Assembly: GCF_020554845.1 (NCBI RefSeq)
Contig: NZ_JAJCIA010000060.1
Location: 1 to 14,943 of the forward strand
Direction: 5' to 3'
Source: Blautia faecis
GTDB lineage: Bacteria > Bacillota > Clostridia > Lachnospirales > Lachnospiraceae
DNA length: 14,943 nucleotides
The notes under the pieces are model-generated. The model was not told the DNA's origin and made no database searches. It saw only the letters and a list, made by a program, of their open reading frames with translations. Position 1 is the first letter of the stretch. Each line of letters begins with the position of its first letter. Made by a program: the position numbers and the translations under genes. This document shows, piece after piece, positions 5,732-13,478 of the stretch.

Positions 5732-6326
5732 GGTGCGCCACCTCCTTTTTCTTTCGTGCGGTATACTCTTGCAGAAAAGCAATTTTGTCGTCCTGCATCA
5801 GCTTGTCCACCAATGCCACCCGTTCTTCCAGATCACCCACCGTCAGCACATCTGCCATATATTCGATATAGCAGTGCATCTGGCAGGCTTCCACAAAACG
5901 GTCATCCAGAGCATCTTCCGGTGTCTTGGGTGCGTATCGTATTTTCCAATCTTCCAGCAGATGCAGATAATCCGTCAGCACCCGGAAACACAGCATTTCA
6001 TTCTCCCGGAACTGACGGATATAGGGACGCTTTGGCTTGACCATAGCTGCGGCAGTGGGCGGTTTCGGGTCAAGCCCGAAGTCCGCAGCCAGCTTTTGCG
6101 CTGCTTCATAACTGCTCAGATCGAACAGTCTTGCCACAAGGTCGATTACATCCCCCTTGGCTCCGCAGCCGAAGCAGAAGAAATAATCCTCGTTCAGCTT
6201 CAAGCTCGGATGCCTGTCGTTGTGGAACGGGCAGCAAGCCATACCATTGCGGTTGACATTCAGCCCGTAGTGTTTTGCGGCTTGCTTTACGCTGATTGCC
6301 GCATTGATGATTTCATAGATTGTCAT
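5706..6326 (-). CDS. CHC2 zinc-finger primase-like protein, 206 aa
   Basis: The N-terminal 70 residues are a CHC2-type zinc finger as in DnaG primases: Cys32, His35, Cys51 and Cys54 within CCPFHNDRHPSLKLNE and FFCFGCGAKGDVIDLVARLF. The rest (about 90-206) is helical and charged, with no TOPRIM motif, so this is only the DNA-binding part of a primase. Such proteins are usually found beside D5-like helicases in mobile elements and probably guide priming or helicase loading. I chose ATG 6326, with GGAGG seven bases upstream; longer in-frame starts upstream lack a ribosome site. Its end overlaps the helicase start. It is the first gene of the leftward block and faces the DUF6076 gene across a 222-bp divergent region. 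Confidence 0.82.
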   Translation of the reverse strand: MTIYEIINAAISVKQAAKHYGLNVNRNGMACCPFHNDRHPSLKLNEDYFFCFGCGAKGDVIDLVARLFDLSSYEAAQKLAADFGLDPKPPTAAAMVKPKRPYIRQFRENEMLCFRVLTDYLHLLEDWKIRYAPKTPEDALDDRFVEACQMHCYIEYMADVLTVGDLEERVALVDKLMQDDKIAFLQEYTARKKKEVAHRGEEPENA

Positions 6327-6418
6327 AGAAAAACCTCCGTTCATAGTATTTAGAAAGCACGAAACACCCGCCGTGATTGGCAGGGGTTTGGCTCCTTCTA
6401 CTATGGTTATGCCGGATT

Positions 6419-6536
6419 TTTCAAAAAACAGGCTAATCGGAGGACAACCCCGTTTCAAAAAACAGGACAACTTATGGATAGATGTAGATTTCTTTACATT
6501 AGCATGATAGAATTAAGAAAATGAAAAAACAGGACA
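6419..6536. repeat. Three A-rich direct repeats in the divergent intergenic region
   Basis: TTTCAAAAAACAGG occurs at 6419-6432 and 6453-6466 (34-base period), and AAAAAACAGGACA at 6457-6469 recurs at 6524-6536 (67 bases on, close to twice the period). They lie between the divergent CHC2 gene (minus) and DUF6076 gene (plus). Regular spacing beside replication genes suggests iteron-like protein-binding sites or an operator array. I found no convincing promoter hexamers here. Confidence 0.45.
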
Positions 6537-6548
6537 GGAGGGGCAAGC

Positions 6549-7652
6549 ATGAACCAAGAACTGATGACATTGGATTTTTGGCAGGATACGGTCATATATG
6601 AGGGAAAAACACTTCCTGTCGGCGCTCTTGCCTGTGATGCGCTGAATGTCCCTGCGGATACCATCGCAAAGATGAACGAGCAATGCGAGAAAATCAATCT
6701 GCTGCTTGGAATATTAAACGCCGGACAGGATGCTTCTGCACTCTGTCCTATTGCAACGGAAGCTGCTCTGACGATGCTTGATATTCTCAGTCAAACACCG
6801 CCGTTCTCCTATATGAATATCTCAAAGCACAGAGAACGGATTGAAAAAGTCTTTACTGTGGACAATGCGCTGAAATATGTGGAGTTTGCCATAAAAGCCG
6901 CAACCAATTCTTTGCAATTTGAAGAAATCCAGAACTTTGCCGATGCGATGATGCTCCAACGCTATACCGCAGTTTTCGGGCATCTGGCATACTCCCTTGG
7001 GGAATACCAAACGGCCATGCTTGATTTTGCAGAAAAATCAGACGGCAATGAAGCAGAACGCACCGCAGAGGGTTTTGCAAAAATGTTCGGCGACTATTTT
7101 CCGCCGGAGTTCTCTATCACGGAGGGCAATGCCTGGATGTCTACTTTGAATAATTCCGTTCAGTATGTATCCGTCATCCGTCCCGGCGAAAAAGTTGCGA
7201 AGCTGGTCAAGCGGATGCACTATGTATCCTTTGTGGGGATGTTCCGGTCTGATCTCTTTGAGGGCCTGTGTGTTGGCCATGCACCGAAAAAATGCAAAAT
7301 CTGCGGCAAATGGTTTCTGACCACCAATGCAAGGCACACCAAATACTGCGGCGGCTACGCTCCGGGGGACAAGCTGCACCGCACCTGCCGGCAGATCGGT
7401 AACCTGAAAGGCAGAGAACAGCGGGAACTTGCGGACGATCATCCGCTGAAACAGATTTATGAGAAGCGACTGAATACCATAAACCGCTATGTGAAGCGTG
7501 GCGCTCTGGACGCTGATCTTGCAGAGGTTATGAAAAAACTGGCGAAAGATAAGATGCTTCGGGCGCTGGGCAATGTCGCTTACGCCAAGGGTGATTATGA
7601 AAAAGAAATGGGACAGGCTGCGTTGAAGAAAGAAGCAATAAAAAGAATTTGA
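6549..7652 (+). CDS. DUF6076-type zinc-finger protein, 367 aa
   Basis: Function unknown. The N-terminal 230 residues look helical and have no recognised fold. The C-terminal part holds a probable zinc finger with Cys249, Cys252, Cys267 and Cys280, in CKICGKWFLTTNARHTKYC followed by GGYAP and TCRQIG; this pattern is the one I associate with DUF6076 proteins of clostridial mobile elements. A lysine-rich tail (about 285-367) follows, which would suit nucleic-acid binding. AGGAGGGG lies six bases before the ATG. It is the first gene of the rightward block, transcribed away from the replication genes, and the DUF1835-like gene starts 25 bases later. A role in regulating the element is plausible but not shown. 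Confidence 0.75.
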   Translation: MNQELMTLDFWQDTVIYEGKTLPVGALACDALNVPADTIAKMNEQCEKINLLLGILNAGQDASALCPIATEAALTMLDILSQTPPFSYMNISKHRERIEKVFTVDNALKYVEFAIKAATNSLQFEEIQNFADAMMLQRYTAVFGHLAYSLGEYQTAMLDFAEKSDGNEAERTAEGFAKMFGDYFPPEFSITEGNAWMSTLNNSVQYVSVIRPGEKVAKLVKRMHYVSFVGMFRSDLFEGLCVGHAPKKCKICGKWFLTTNARHTKYCGGYAPGDKLHRTCRQIGNLKGREQRELADDHPLKQIYEKRLNTINRYVKRGALDADLAEVMKKLAKDKMLRALGNVAYAKGDYEKEMGQAALKKEAIKRI

Positions 7653-7677
7653 ATTTAGCTAAGAGGTGAGCAACGTT

Positions 7678-8622
7678 ATGTTAGAAGTAGTATTTAGCGA
7701 CAGTGCCGCAGGGACTATGGCGGTTGCGATTGGACATAAGGGTTTTTTAGGCGGAGCAACCAGTGTAATTATCTCTGATGGGACAGTTTCAAAAGAAGAA
7801 ATAGAAAAGTTCCAGCATCAAGCAGAAGAACGGGAGCGTTCTGGTTGGGAGAATGCTATACCGTTGGAAGGAAATCGTAAGGACATAGTTAATCTTCCGC
7901 TGGCATTGTCTGTGGGCAACATCTCCGAAGCAGGAATTTGTTTGGAGCGTGAGTCGGCATTATCTTTGCTACTAAGCATACTGCCCGATATGGCATCTGA
8001 AATCGTAACTGAACTTCTCAATACATCCCGAAAGAACTATGCTACACTACTGGAAAAAGCACAAAACGGAGAGCCGATTCGTGTTTGGGTCGGACGAGAC
8101 CCAGATGATGTGTGCGGATTGTATTGGCTTCTGGAACAACTACGACCAATCGGCTTTGAAAAATTGGATATTACCATTGTGGAGCTTCCAATGTGGGAAA
8201 CAAGACCAGATGGATGCATTGTCCAGTATAACGGTTGGGGAGAAGTTGAACCTTATCACTTGGGACGGATGGCATCTCTTGGGAAGAAGTTGCCAACAAA
8301 TTACCTTCGTAGTTTGGCTAACCGCTGGAGAGAACTCCAACAGGAAAATTCTCCTCTTCGTGCTGTTATAAACGGCAAACTGGTCAGCGTATCAGAAACT
8401 CTGTATGATACATTTATTCTTCGAGAATTGGATACACTGGACGACGAGTTTAGGGAAAGCGTGCTTGTTGGACAGGTTCTTGGAAAGAATCAATTAGGGA
8501 TCGGTGATGGGTGGATTGCTTTGCGTGTGGAACAATTTATCAAAGAGGGACTTCTGCTCCCAATCACAACTCCTGCACCAAATGCACCTATTTATCACCG
8601 TATGTTAAAGAAAATAAAGTAA
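7678..8622 (+). CDS. DUF1835 / DUF3658-like protein, 314 aa
   Basis: The N-terminus MLEVVFSDSAAGTMAVAIG and the segment RVWVGRDPDDVCGLYWLLEQL (about residues 136-156) match the DUF1835 pattern, in which a start strand with SDSAAG is followed later by an acidic W.G...D..GLYWLL motif. The C-terminal third (about 215-314) with WRELQQENSPLRAVINGKLV resembles the DUF3658 partner domain. The biochemical function of this family is not known to me. ATG 7678 is chosen over GTG 7666 because AGAGGTGAG directly precedes it and overlaps the GTG. By eye the gene is more A/T-rich and uses more AT-ending codons than DUF6076 or the sigma-like gene on either side, which suggests separate acquisition. It is read in the same direction as its neighbours. 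Confidence 0.7.
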   Translation: MLEVVFSDSAAGTMAVAIGHKGFLGGATSVIISDGTVSKEEIEKFQHQAEERERSGWENAIPLEGNRKDIVNLPLALSVGNISEAGICLERESALSLLLSILPDMASEIVTELLNTSRKNYATLLEKAQNGEPIRVWVGRDPDDVCGLYWLLEQLRPIGFEKLDITIVELPMWETRPDGCIVQYNGWGEVEPYHLGRMASLGKKLPTNYLRSLANRWRELQQENSPLRAVINGKLVSVSETLYDTFILRELDTLDDEFRESVLVGQVLGKNQLGIGDGWIALRVEQFIKEGLLLPITTPAPNAPIYHRMLKKIK

Positions 8623-8654
8623 TAAATAACCCATTAGTTGATCACGGGATATTT

Positions 8655-8693
8655 ATGAGTATTACTAAACTGGAAGGAGGTGCGCTATGCTGA
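8655..8693 (+). CDS. Possible 12-aa leader peptide overlapping the sigma-like gene start
   Basis: ATG 8655 opens a 12-codon frame (MSITKLEGGALC) whose last codons cover the AAGGAGG of the next gene and whose TGA overlaps that gene's ATG (8687-8689). Ribosomes reading it would terminate on the start site of the sigma-like gene and could re-initiate, a translational-coupling layout. Its own ribosome site is poor. It could equally be the remnant C-terminus of a gene displaced by the DUF1835-like insertion, or chance. Confidence 0.25.
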   Translation: MSITKLEGGALC

Positions 8694-9874
8694 ATGATTT
8701 TTCATGGAATATGACCGGATACATACCGAAACACGCTGTCAATCCATCCGATGATGGCATCCCACCCTATGTTGCAGAGCGCATCTTCCAGCTGGAACCG
8801 GAACCGCCTACAGTAGACAATCCGAACGAATATATCCTGTCTGCCCTACGGGAAAAAGACTTGAAATATTTCTCATTCTTTCTCCACCACTACGAGCTGC
8901 AACTTAACAAGCGCATCAAAACCTTTCTCGGTGTGGATGGCGGCAATCGATACGACACAGACCGTTTTCTGGATATAAAACTGTCCTGCCGGGAGCAAAT
9001 GCTCCAAAAGCTGATGGACTATGCTCCTGCCAAAGGTGCGGAGTATGCAACATACATTTTTCCGTTCATTCGGGATGCTATGCTCCGTTTCCGCATGGGC
9101 GAAGAAAAATGGTCGGTATCCTCTCTGACCAATTACAAAATGGTGCGGTCAATGGCGTGGCTGTACCATAACACCAAGGATGCGGTCAGTGAATTTGCAA
9201 AGAAATACAACTGCGACCTTGCCCTTGCGGAAGGATACCTGAAAGTAGTCCGTGGCATCCGCAATCAGCAGCCATTCTATGTAACGGACGAGGATGGCGA
9301 GGAAACAGGTGAAGATGTTGCCCTTGATGATACATGGAACTATACCGACATCCTCTGGAACGGCATACAGGCTGAAAAGGTGCAGCGGGCATTTGAGAAA
9401 CTGAATTACCGGGAGCAAACCTTGCTTGAAAAGCGGCTGGCGATCTGTATGACCTGTGGGCGTGTCGGCTCATGGAAGAACCGCCCCACCTTTGAAGAAC
9501 TGGCGGTTATGTTTGAGGGCAGCACAGCCAGCGGTGCAGAGCGAGCCTACCGGAAAGCAGTGGACAAGCTGACGGAGTTTTTGGTTGCCGAGGGTGCTAT
9601 CCATGCAGTCCGGCTGAAACAGAAATCCAAAACCAAGCGCAAAAAGAAAATCACCGCCGCAATCTACGAATACCAGGCAGACTGCGACGGCGAATGGGGC
9701 GAAATGTCAGTTGATTTTGAGAACGGCACAGCAGAAATCATTCGGCTTGCTGATTGGGATACAATTAAAACGAACTGGTTTGCCAATGAGGCGATCCGGT
9801 ATATTTTATCATTGTCGCCTGATGCTCTTAAAAAATATATGCTCGTCCCCCTTGAGCCGCCACTTATATCCTGA
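8687..9874 (+). CDS. Diverged sigma-70-like protein, 395 aa
   Basis: The middle resembles sigma region 2: RFLDIKLSCREQMLQKLMD then EYATYIFPFIRDAMLRFRMG (about 93-138). A region-3-like helix set follows (about 155-190), then an acidic linker, and a region 4 with LNYREQTLLEKRL and a helix-turn-helix FEELAVMFEGSTASGAERAY (269-288), ending in a basic stretch KQKSKTKRKKK (311-321). The C-terminal 75 residues are extra. It should bind RNA polymerase and direct element promoters, or only bind DNA. AAGGAGG lies six bases ahead of the ATG. It is the last gene before the Bce module, 77 bases away. Region 2 is weakly conserved, so sigma activity is less certain than the family resemblance. Confidence 0.65.
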   Translation: MLNDFSWNMTGYIPKHAVNPSDDGIPPYVAERIFQLEPEPPTVDNPNEYILSALREKDLKYFSFFLHHYELQLNKRIKTFLGVDGGNRYDTDRFLDIKLSCREQMLQKLMDYAPAKGAEYATYIFPFIRDAMLRFRMGEEKWSVSSLTNYKMVRSMAWLYHNTKDAVSEFAKKYNCDLALAEGYLKVVRGIRNQQPFYVTDEDGEETGEDVALDDTWNYTDILWNGIQAEKVQRAFEKLNYREQTLLEKRLAICMTCGRVGSWKNRPTFEELAVMFEGSTASGAERAYRKAVDKLTEFLVAEGAIHAVRLKQKSKTKRKKKITAAIYEYQADCDGEWGEMSVDFENGTAEIIRLADWDTIKTNWFANEAIRYILSLSPDALKKYMLVPLEPPLIS

Positions 9875-9877
9875 ATC

Positions 9878-9894
9878 CTTACAACAACTGTAAG
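9878..9894 (+). promoter_or_regulatory. Putative BceR-type operator upstream of the Bce module
   Basis: CTTACA (9878-9883) and TGTAAG (9889-9894) form a perfect 6-bp dyad with a 5-base spacer. As I recall it, BceR-like regulators bind TNACA/TGTNA half-sites about four bases apart, so this fits closely. It ends 57 bases before the ATPase start codon. A weak promoter may follow (TTGCTG 9901-9906, TTTATT 9924-9929, 17-base spacing), consistent with an activator-dependent promoter. A second, competing dyad pairs CCACTTA (about 9859) with TAAGTGG (9891-9897). Confidence 0.5.
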
Positions 9895-9916
9895 TGGTAT
9901 TTGCTGTGTTCCCATG

Positions 9917-9940
9917 CTATCATTTTATTACAAATGATAG
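9917..9940 (+). promoter_or_regulatory. Hairpin touching the ribosome site of the Bce ATPase
   Basis: CTATCATTT (9917-9925) and AAATGATAG (9932-9940) are perfect 9-bp complements with a 6-base loop, and the right arm runs into AGGAGGT (9939-9945), six bases before the start codon at 9952. If transcribed it could partly mask the ribosome site; if not, it is a second dyad for a regulator near the promoter. Confidence 0.45.
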
Positions 9941-9951
9941 GAGGTATTCAC

Positions 9952-10719
9952 ATGAAACCCATTTTGAATATTGAAAATTTAACAAAAATCTATGGCAATG
10001 TGCCAAGTCAAACAAATGCACTGAATGGGATCACCCTCCAGGTGATGCCGGGAGAGTTTCTCGGCATTATGGGAAGCAGTGGTTCCGGTAAATCCACGCT
10101 TCTCAACTGTATTGCAACTGTGATTCAGCCCACCGGTGGAAGCATTCAGGTGGAGGGCGATACTCTGCAATCCCTCAGGGGAAAGGCTCTTGCAGAGTAC
10201 CGTGGCAAAAAAGTTGGTTATCTATTCCAGAACTTTGAATTGCTGGACAACCTGACTGGCAGGGAAAACATCCTGCTCCCGACTTCCTTGCATGGGGTAT
10301 CCGAAGCAGAAAGCAGCCAGCGGCTGAAGCAGTTGGCTGACTATCTGGAAATCACTGATGTTCTGGATAAGTTTCCGTCCAAGATGTCCGGCGGCCAGCG
10401 TCAGCGTGTTGCGGCAGCAAGGGCTCTGATCTTACATCCCCAAATGATCCTTGCCGATGAACCGACGGGTGCGCTGGATTCTAAGAACGCAAGAAGTCTT
10501 ATGGAGAAGCTGTCCGGCCTGAATCGTGACGAACAAGCTACGATCCTGATGGTAACCCATGATTCCAATGCCGCCAGCTTCTGTAAGCGCATCCTGTTCA
10601 TCCAGGATGGCGTGATCTTTCATGAGCTTCGGCGTGGAGACGAAAGCCAGCAGGAGTTCTACGGGCGCATCCTGAAGGTGATGGCGCAACTGGGAGGGGG
10701 CAGCGCAAATGTTCTCTAA
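9952..10719 (+). CDS. bceA: Bce-type ABC transporter ATPase, 255 aa
   Basis: This is the nucleotide-binding subunit of a peptide-antibiotic detoxification and sensing transporter of the BceAB type. It has Walker A GSSGSGKST (41-49), Q-loop Gln93 in LFQNFELL, signature MSGGQRQR (145-152), Walker B MILADEPTGALD (165-176) and switch His203 in MVTHD. The FQNFELL and LADEPTGALD segments are typical of the MacB/BceA/LolD branch. ATG 9952 follows AGGAGGT by six bases. Its 3' end overlaps the permease gene by 11 bases. In known systems BceAB frees lipid II-cycle intermediates from bound antimicrobial peptides such as bacitracin; the substrate here cannot be read from the sequence. Length is normal and no key residue is missing. 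Confidence 0.93.
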   Translation: MKPILNIENLTKIYGNVPSQTNALNGITLQVMPGEFLGIMGSSGSGKSTLLNCIATVIQPTGGSIQVEGDTLQSLRGKALAEYRGKKVGYLFQNFELLDNLTGRENILLPTSLHGVSEAESSQRLKQLADYLEITDVLDKFPSKMSGGQRQRVAAARALILHPQMILADEPTGALDSKNARSLMEKLSGLNRDEQATILMVTHDSNAASFCKRILFIQDGVIFHELRRGDESQQEFYGRILKVMAQLGGGSANVL

Positions 10720-12781
10720 TCTCATTCTTCGGAACAGCCACCGCAGCCGAAAGGAAAACGGTCTGTTTTTCAGCTCCCTGGTGATTTCTATTGTTGCCTT
10801 TTACATGATTCTTTCCATCTCCACTCAAGATGTGATGCTCTTTTTGCAGAAAATGGAGAGTGACGCAGTTGACAAACTCCTGCTTCTGATTCCTGCGTTT
10901 TATGGGATGACCCTCGGTATTCTGTTCTTTTTGATCTATTTTGCCTGCAAGTATCAGTTCGAGCGCAGACGGCATGAGTTTGGTGTTTATCTAATGTTGG
11001 GGATGCGTAGAAGTAAACTGTTTGGTATGCTTCTGGCGGAAGATTTCCTGACCAGTATTCTTGCCATGCTCATAGGCTTACCTGTGGCTGTGGTGCTTTC
11101 AGAAATTGTCAGTCTTGTCACCGCCAAGCTGGTAGGCATGGGGATCATCGGTCATCAGTTTTCTTTATCCTGGTCTGCAATTGAATGGACGCTGGCAGGA
11201 TTTCTGGCAATTAAGCTGACGGCACTTCTGATTTTGAGTGGACGAATCAGCCGCCAGGAGATCGGTACTTTGCTATCCCAGCCAACGAACCGCCCCAAAA
11301 AGCAAATGCCATCTGTTATCTATGGACTGGCTGCTATATGCGGAAGTGTGATGTTGGCAGTGGCTTACTACATGGCGATTCAGGGAATTGCATGGACAAA
11401 GGTAAGTATGATGGGACTGACTTTGCTGTTGGGCATAGTTGGTACGATGCTGCTTTTCTATGGGATGCGTGCGCTGATTGCTTTGATTGTTAAGAAAGGA
11501 AAAGGAAATAAGCAGCTTCATGTATTTACCTTCCGGCAGATTCAGGAGAATGTTATTCATCAGTCAACCTCCATGGCCATCAGCTCCCTGCTGATTCTGG
11601 CGGCGCTGTGTTGTTTTGGTGCGGGCGTAGGAATTGCAGGAACGAATAGCCTGTCTTCTGGCCATGTAATCGACTATACTTTTGAAGATCATACTGCAGA
11701 AGATTCATCGCAGGTTCTTCCGAATATAAAGGCAGCCCTGAAAGAAAACGGTTTGGAAAATCAATTTTCAGAGCTTTTTGAAATGAGGGTTGGGCGTATT
11801 CGCACCACAGAAGATTATGATAATGCCTACAGCATGGACGCTGTTATGGACTCTCTTCGGAGCCTGCCCCAGTCGGAAGACCGGGATGTCCTTCTGAACA
11901 ATCTTGGTTATGCCACATACCCATATTTGATTTGTCTATCGGACTATAATCGTTTGTTGGAATTGTCCGGCAAACCGGCTCTCCAATTAGGCGAAAAGGA
12001 GGCCGCTGTCTATATTGATACAGAGTTTACTACGGTAAGTCGTACCGCAATGCTGAACCAAGTATTGGCCGGACAGCCCAAGGTGGAACTGGATGGTAGT
12101 CCGATTCATCTTACAGGAGAGGTTCAGTCTGTGAATTTGGTCACGGACCGTTCTATAACCTTGTCCTTTGCATTGATTCTTCCGGATGAAGCATTCCTAT
12201 ATTATAGCCAGGGAATGTATGATACCTATGTCAATGCGGTGCTCAGTGAGCAGGCTCTGGATGGAAATAGCCTTATGACTGCATATTTGGATTTGAACGA
12301 GAAGCTGGACGAAACTGGCATTGAATATGAAAGCTATCTTCAGAATATAGGTCGTCAGCTTTTCTACACCATAGCATCCAGTTATATTACCCTCTATCTT
12401 GCGATTGTTTTCCTGGTAGTTGCCAACACCATCGTGGGTGTTCAGTTCCTGATGAGTCAGCAGAAAACCGGGCGCAGATACCAGACCCTGATCCGCCTGG
12501 GAGCTACTTACGAAACCCTTTGCCAGTCTGCTGGAAAGCAAATTACCTGGTTTATGGGACTTCCTGTATTGGTTGCGGCTGTCAGCAGTCTGTTTGGAGT
12601 CAGGGCGTTATTTACAGGGATACTCTCGTCCCGAACCCGTGGGACAGTGTCTGAAATGCTGCTTGTATCTGCTGCTATGATTTTACTACTTTGCGTGATA
12701 GAATATATTTATATGAGAGTGGTCAAGCGCTCCAGTGATCGGTATTTGCTGACACTGATGCAGCCGCAGAGAGAAGAATAA
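10709..12781 (+). CDS. bceB: Bce-type ABC transporter permease (FtsX family), 690 aa
   Basis: Membrane partner of the adjacent ATPase. The expected BceB layout is visible: about four hydrophobic segments in the first 180 residues, further ones near 203-228, 232-258 and 285-312, then a soluble region of about 210 residues (roughly 315-525) that would face outside, then three final segments (near 527-550, 575-600 and 618-645). The large extracellular domain between segments 7 and 8 is the antibiotic-sensing hallmark of this family and the part that also signals to the kinase. Cytoplasmic FtsX-like motifs such as ERRRHEFGVYLMLGMRR (84-100) and GRRYQTLIRLGATYE sit after segments 2 and 8. It starts inside the ATPase gene with GGGAGGGGG upstream, so the two are translationally coupled. 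Length (about 650-700) is usual. Confidence 0.92.
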   Translation: MFSNLILRNSHRSRKENGLFFSSLVISIVAFYMILSISTQDVMLFLQKMESDAVDKLLLLIPAFYGMTLGILFFLIYFACKYQFERRRHEFGVYLMLGMRRSKLFGMLLAEDFLTSILAMLIGLPVAVVLSEIVSLVTAKLVGMGIIGHQFSLSWSAIEWTLAGFLAIKLTALLILSGRISRQEIGTLLSQPTNRPKKQMPSVIYGLAAICGSVMLAVAYYMAIQGIAWTKVSMMGLTLLLGIVGTMLLFYGMRALIALIVKKGKGNKQLHVFTFRQIQENVIHQSTSMAISSLLILAALCCFGAGVGIAGTNSLSSGHVIDYTFEDHTAEDSSQVLPNIKAALKENGLENQFSELFEMRVGRIRTTEDYDNAYSMDAVMDSLRSLPQSEDRDVLLNNLGYATYPYLICLSDYNRLLELSGKPALQLGEKEAAVYIDTEFTTVSRTAMLNQVLAGQPKVELDGSPIHLTGEVQSVNLVTDRSITLSFALILPDEAFLYYSQGMYDTYVNAVLSEQALDGNSLMTAYLDLNEKLDETGIEYESYLQNIGRQLFYTIASSYITLYLAIVFLVVANTIVGVQFLMSQQKTGRRYQTLIRLGATYETLCQSAGKQITWFMGLPVLVAAVSSLFGVRALFTGILSSRTRGTVSEMLLVSAAMILLLCVIEYIYMRVVKRSSDRYLLTLMQPQREE

Positions 12782-12800
12782 TTTGGAAGGAGGTGCTGTC

Positions 12801-13478
12801 ATGAAAAGAATTGCTGTTGTGGAAGATGAAGTCTATATGCGGGAAGAACTCTGCGATATGCTCCAAAAGGACGGCTATCTTGTGGAGGCAATTACCGAGT
12901 TTGAAGATGCCGCTCGGCTCTTGGCAGCCCTCCGCCCTGACCTTGTGATCTTAGACCTGAACTTGCCGGAGATCAGTGGCTTTCAAATCTGCCAGGAGCT
13001 AAAGAATAAAACTGCTATCCCCGTCCTGGTGCTGACTTCCAGAGATCAGGTAAAGGATGAACTGCAAGCGTTCCAGTTGGGTGCCGATGAATATTTGACG
13101 AAGCCGTGCAGAAAAGATCGACTTCTTGCCAGGGTATCCAATATTCTCAAAAGGTATGAAGGCCGTACCAATCTCATAGAGGGACCAGATTTCCTGTTAG
13201 ACCAGCAGACCTACACGCTTTATATTCATAATACCTCTGTGGTGCTTCCAAAAAATCAGGGAAAACTGTTGGTCGCTCTTTTGTCCGGCGGCGATGCTCT
13301 GGTCACGACGGAGCAGCTTTGCATGGCACTATGGGGAACCACGGAATACATAGATGAAAATGCCTTGCAGGTTAACCTAACCCGGCTGAAAAAAACGATG
13401 TCCGCCCTTGAAATGAAGCAGCGAATCGTTGCAGTTCGAGGAATGGGCTACCGTTTGGAAGCGGAGGTGTCTCTATGA
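12801..13478 (+). CDS. bceR: OmpR-family response regulator of the Bce module, 225 aa
   Basis: The receiver domain (1-115) has the acidic pair Glu8/Asp9, phosphoacceptor Asp52 in VILDLNLPE, Thr79 in VLVLTSR and Lys101 in YLTKPCR. The C-terminal winged helix (about 130-225) has TTEQLCMALWG, ENALQVNLTRLKK (recognition region) and VRGMGYRLE. It should activate the transporter genes upon phosphorylation by the kinase encoded next. AAGGAGG lies seven bases before ATG 12801, which I prefer to a TTG at 12783 inside the leader. It begins 19 bases after the permease gene and overlaps the kinase gene by 4 bases (ATGA). The dyad at 9878-9894 is its probable target. Confidence 0.92.
   Translation: MKRIAVVEDEVYMREELCDMLQKDGYLVEAITEFEDAARLLAALRPDLVILDLNLPEISGFQICQELKNKTAIPVLVLTSRDQVKDELQAFQLGADEYLTKPCRKDRLLARVSNILKRYEGRTNLIEGPDFLLDQQTYTLYIHNTSVVLPKNQGKLLVALLSGGDALVTTEQLCMALWGTTEYIDENALQVNLTRLKKTMSALEMKQRIVAVRGMGYRLEAEVSL

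Noticed and set aside
4910..6040. Long plus-strand open frame opposite the helicase and CHC2 genes
   Set aside because: Antisense shadow that crosses two well-supported genes; no motif or ribosome site.
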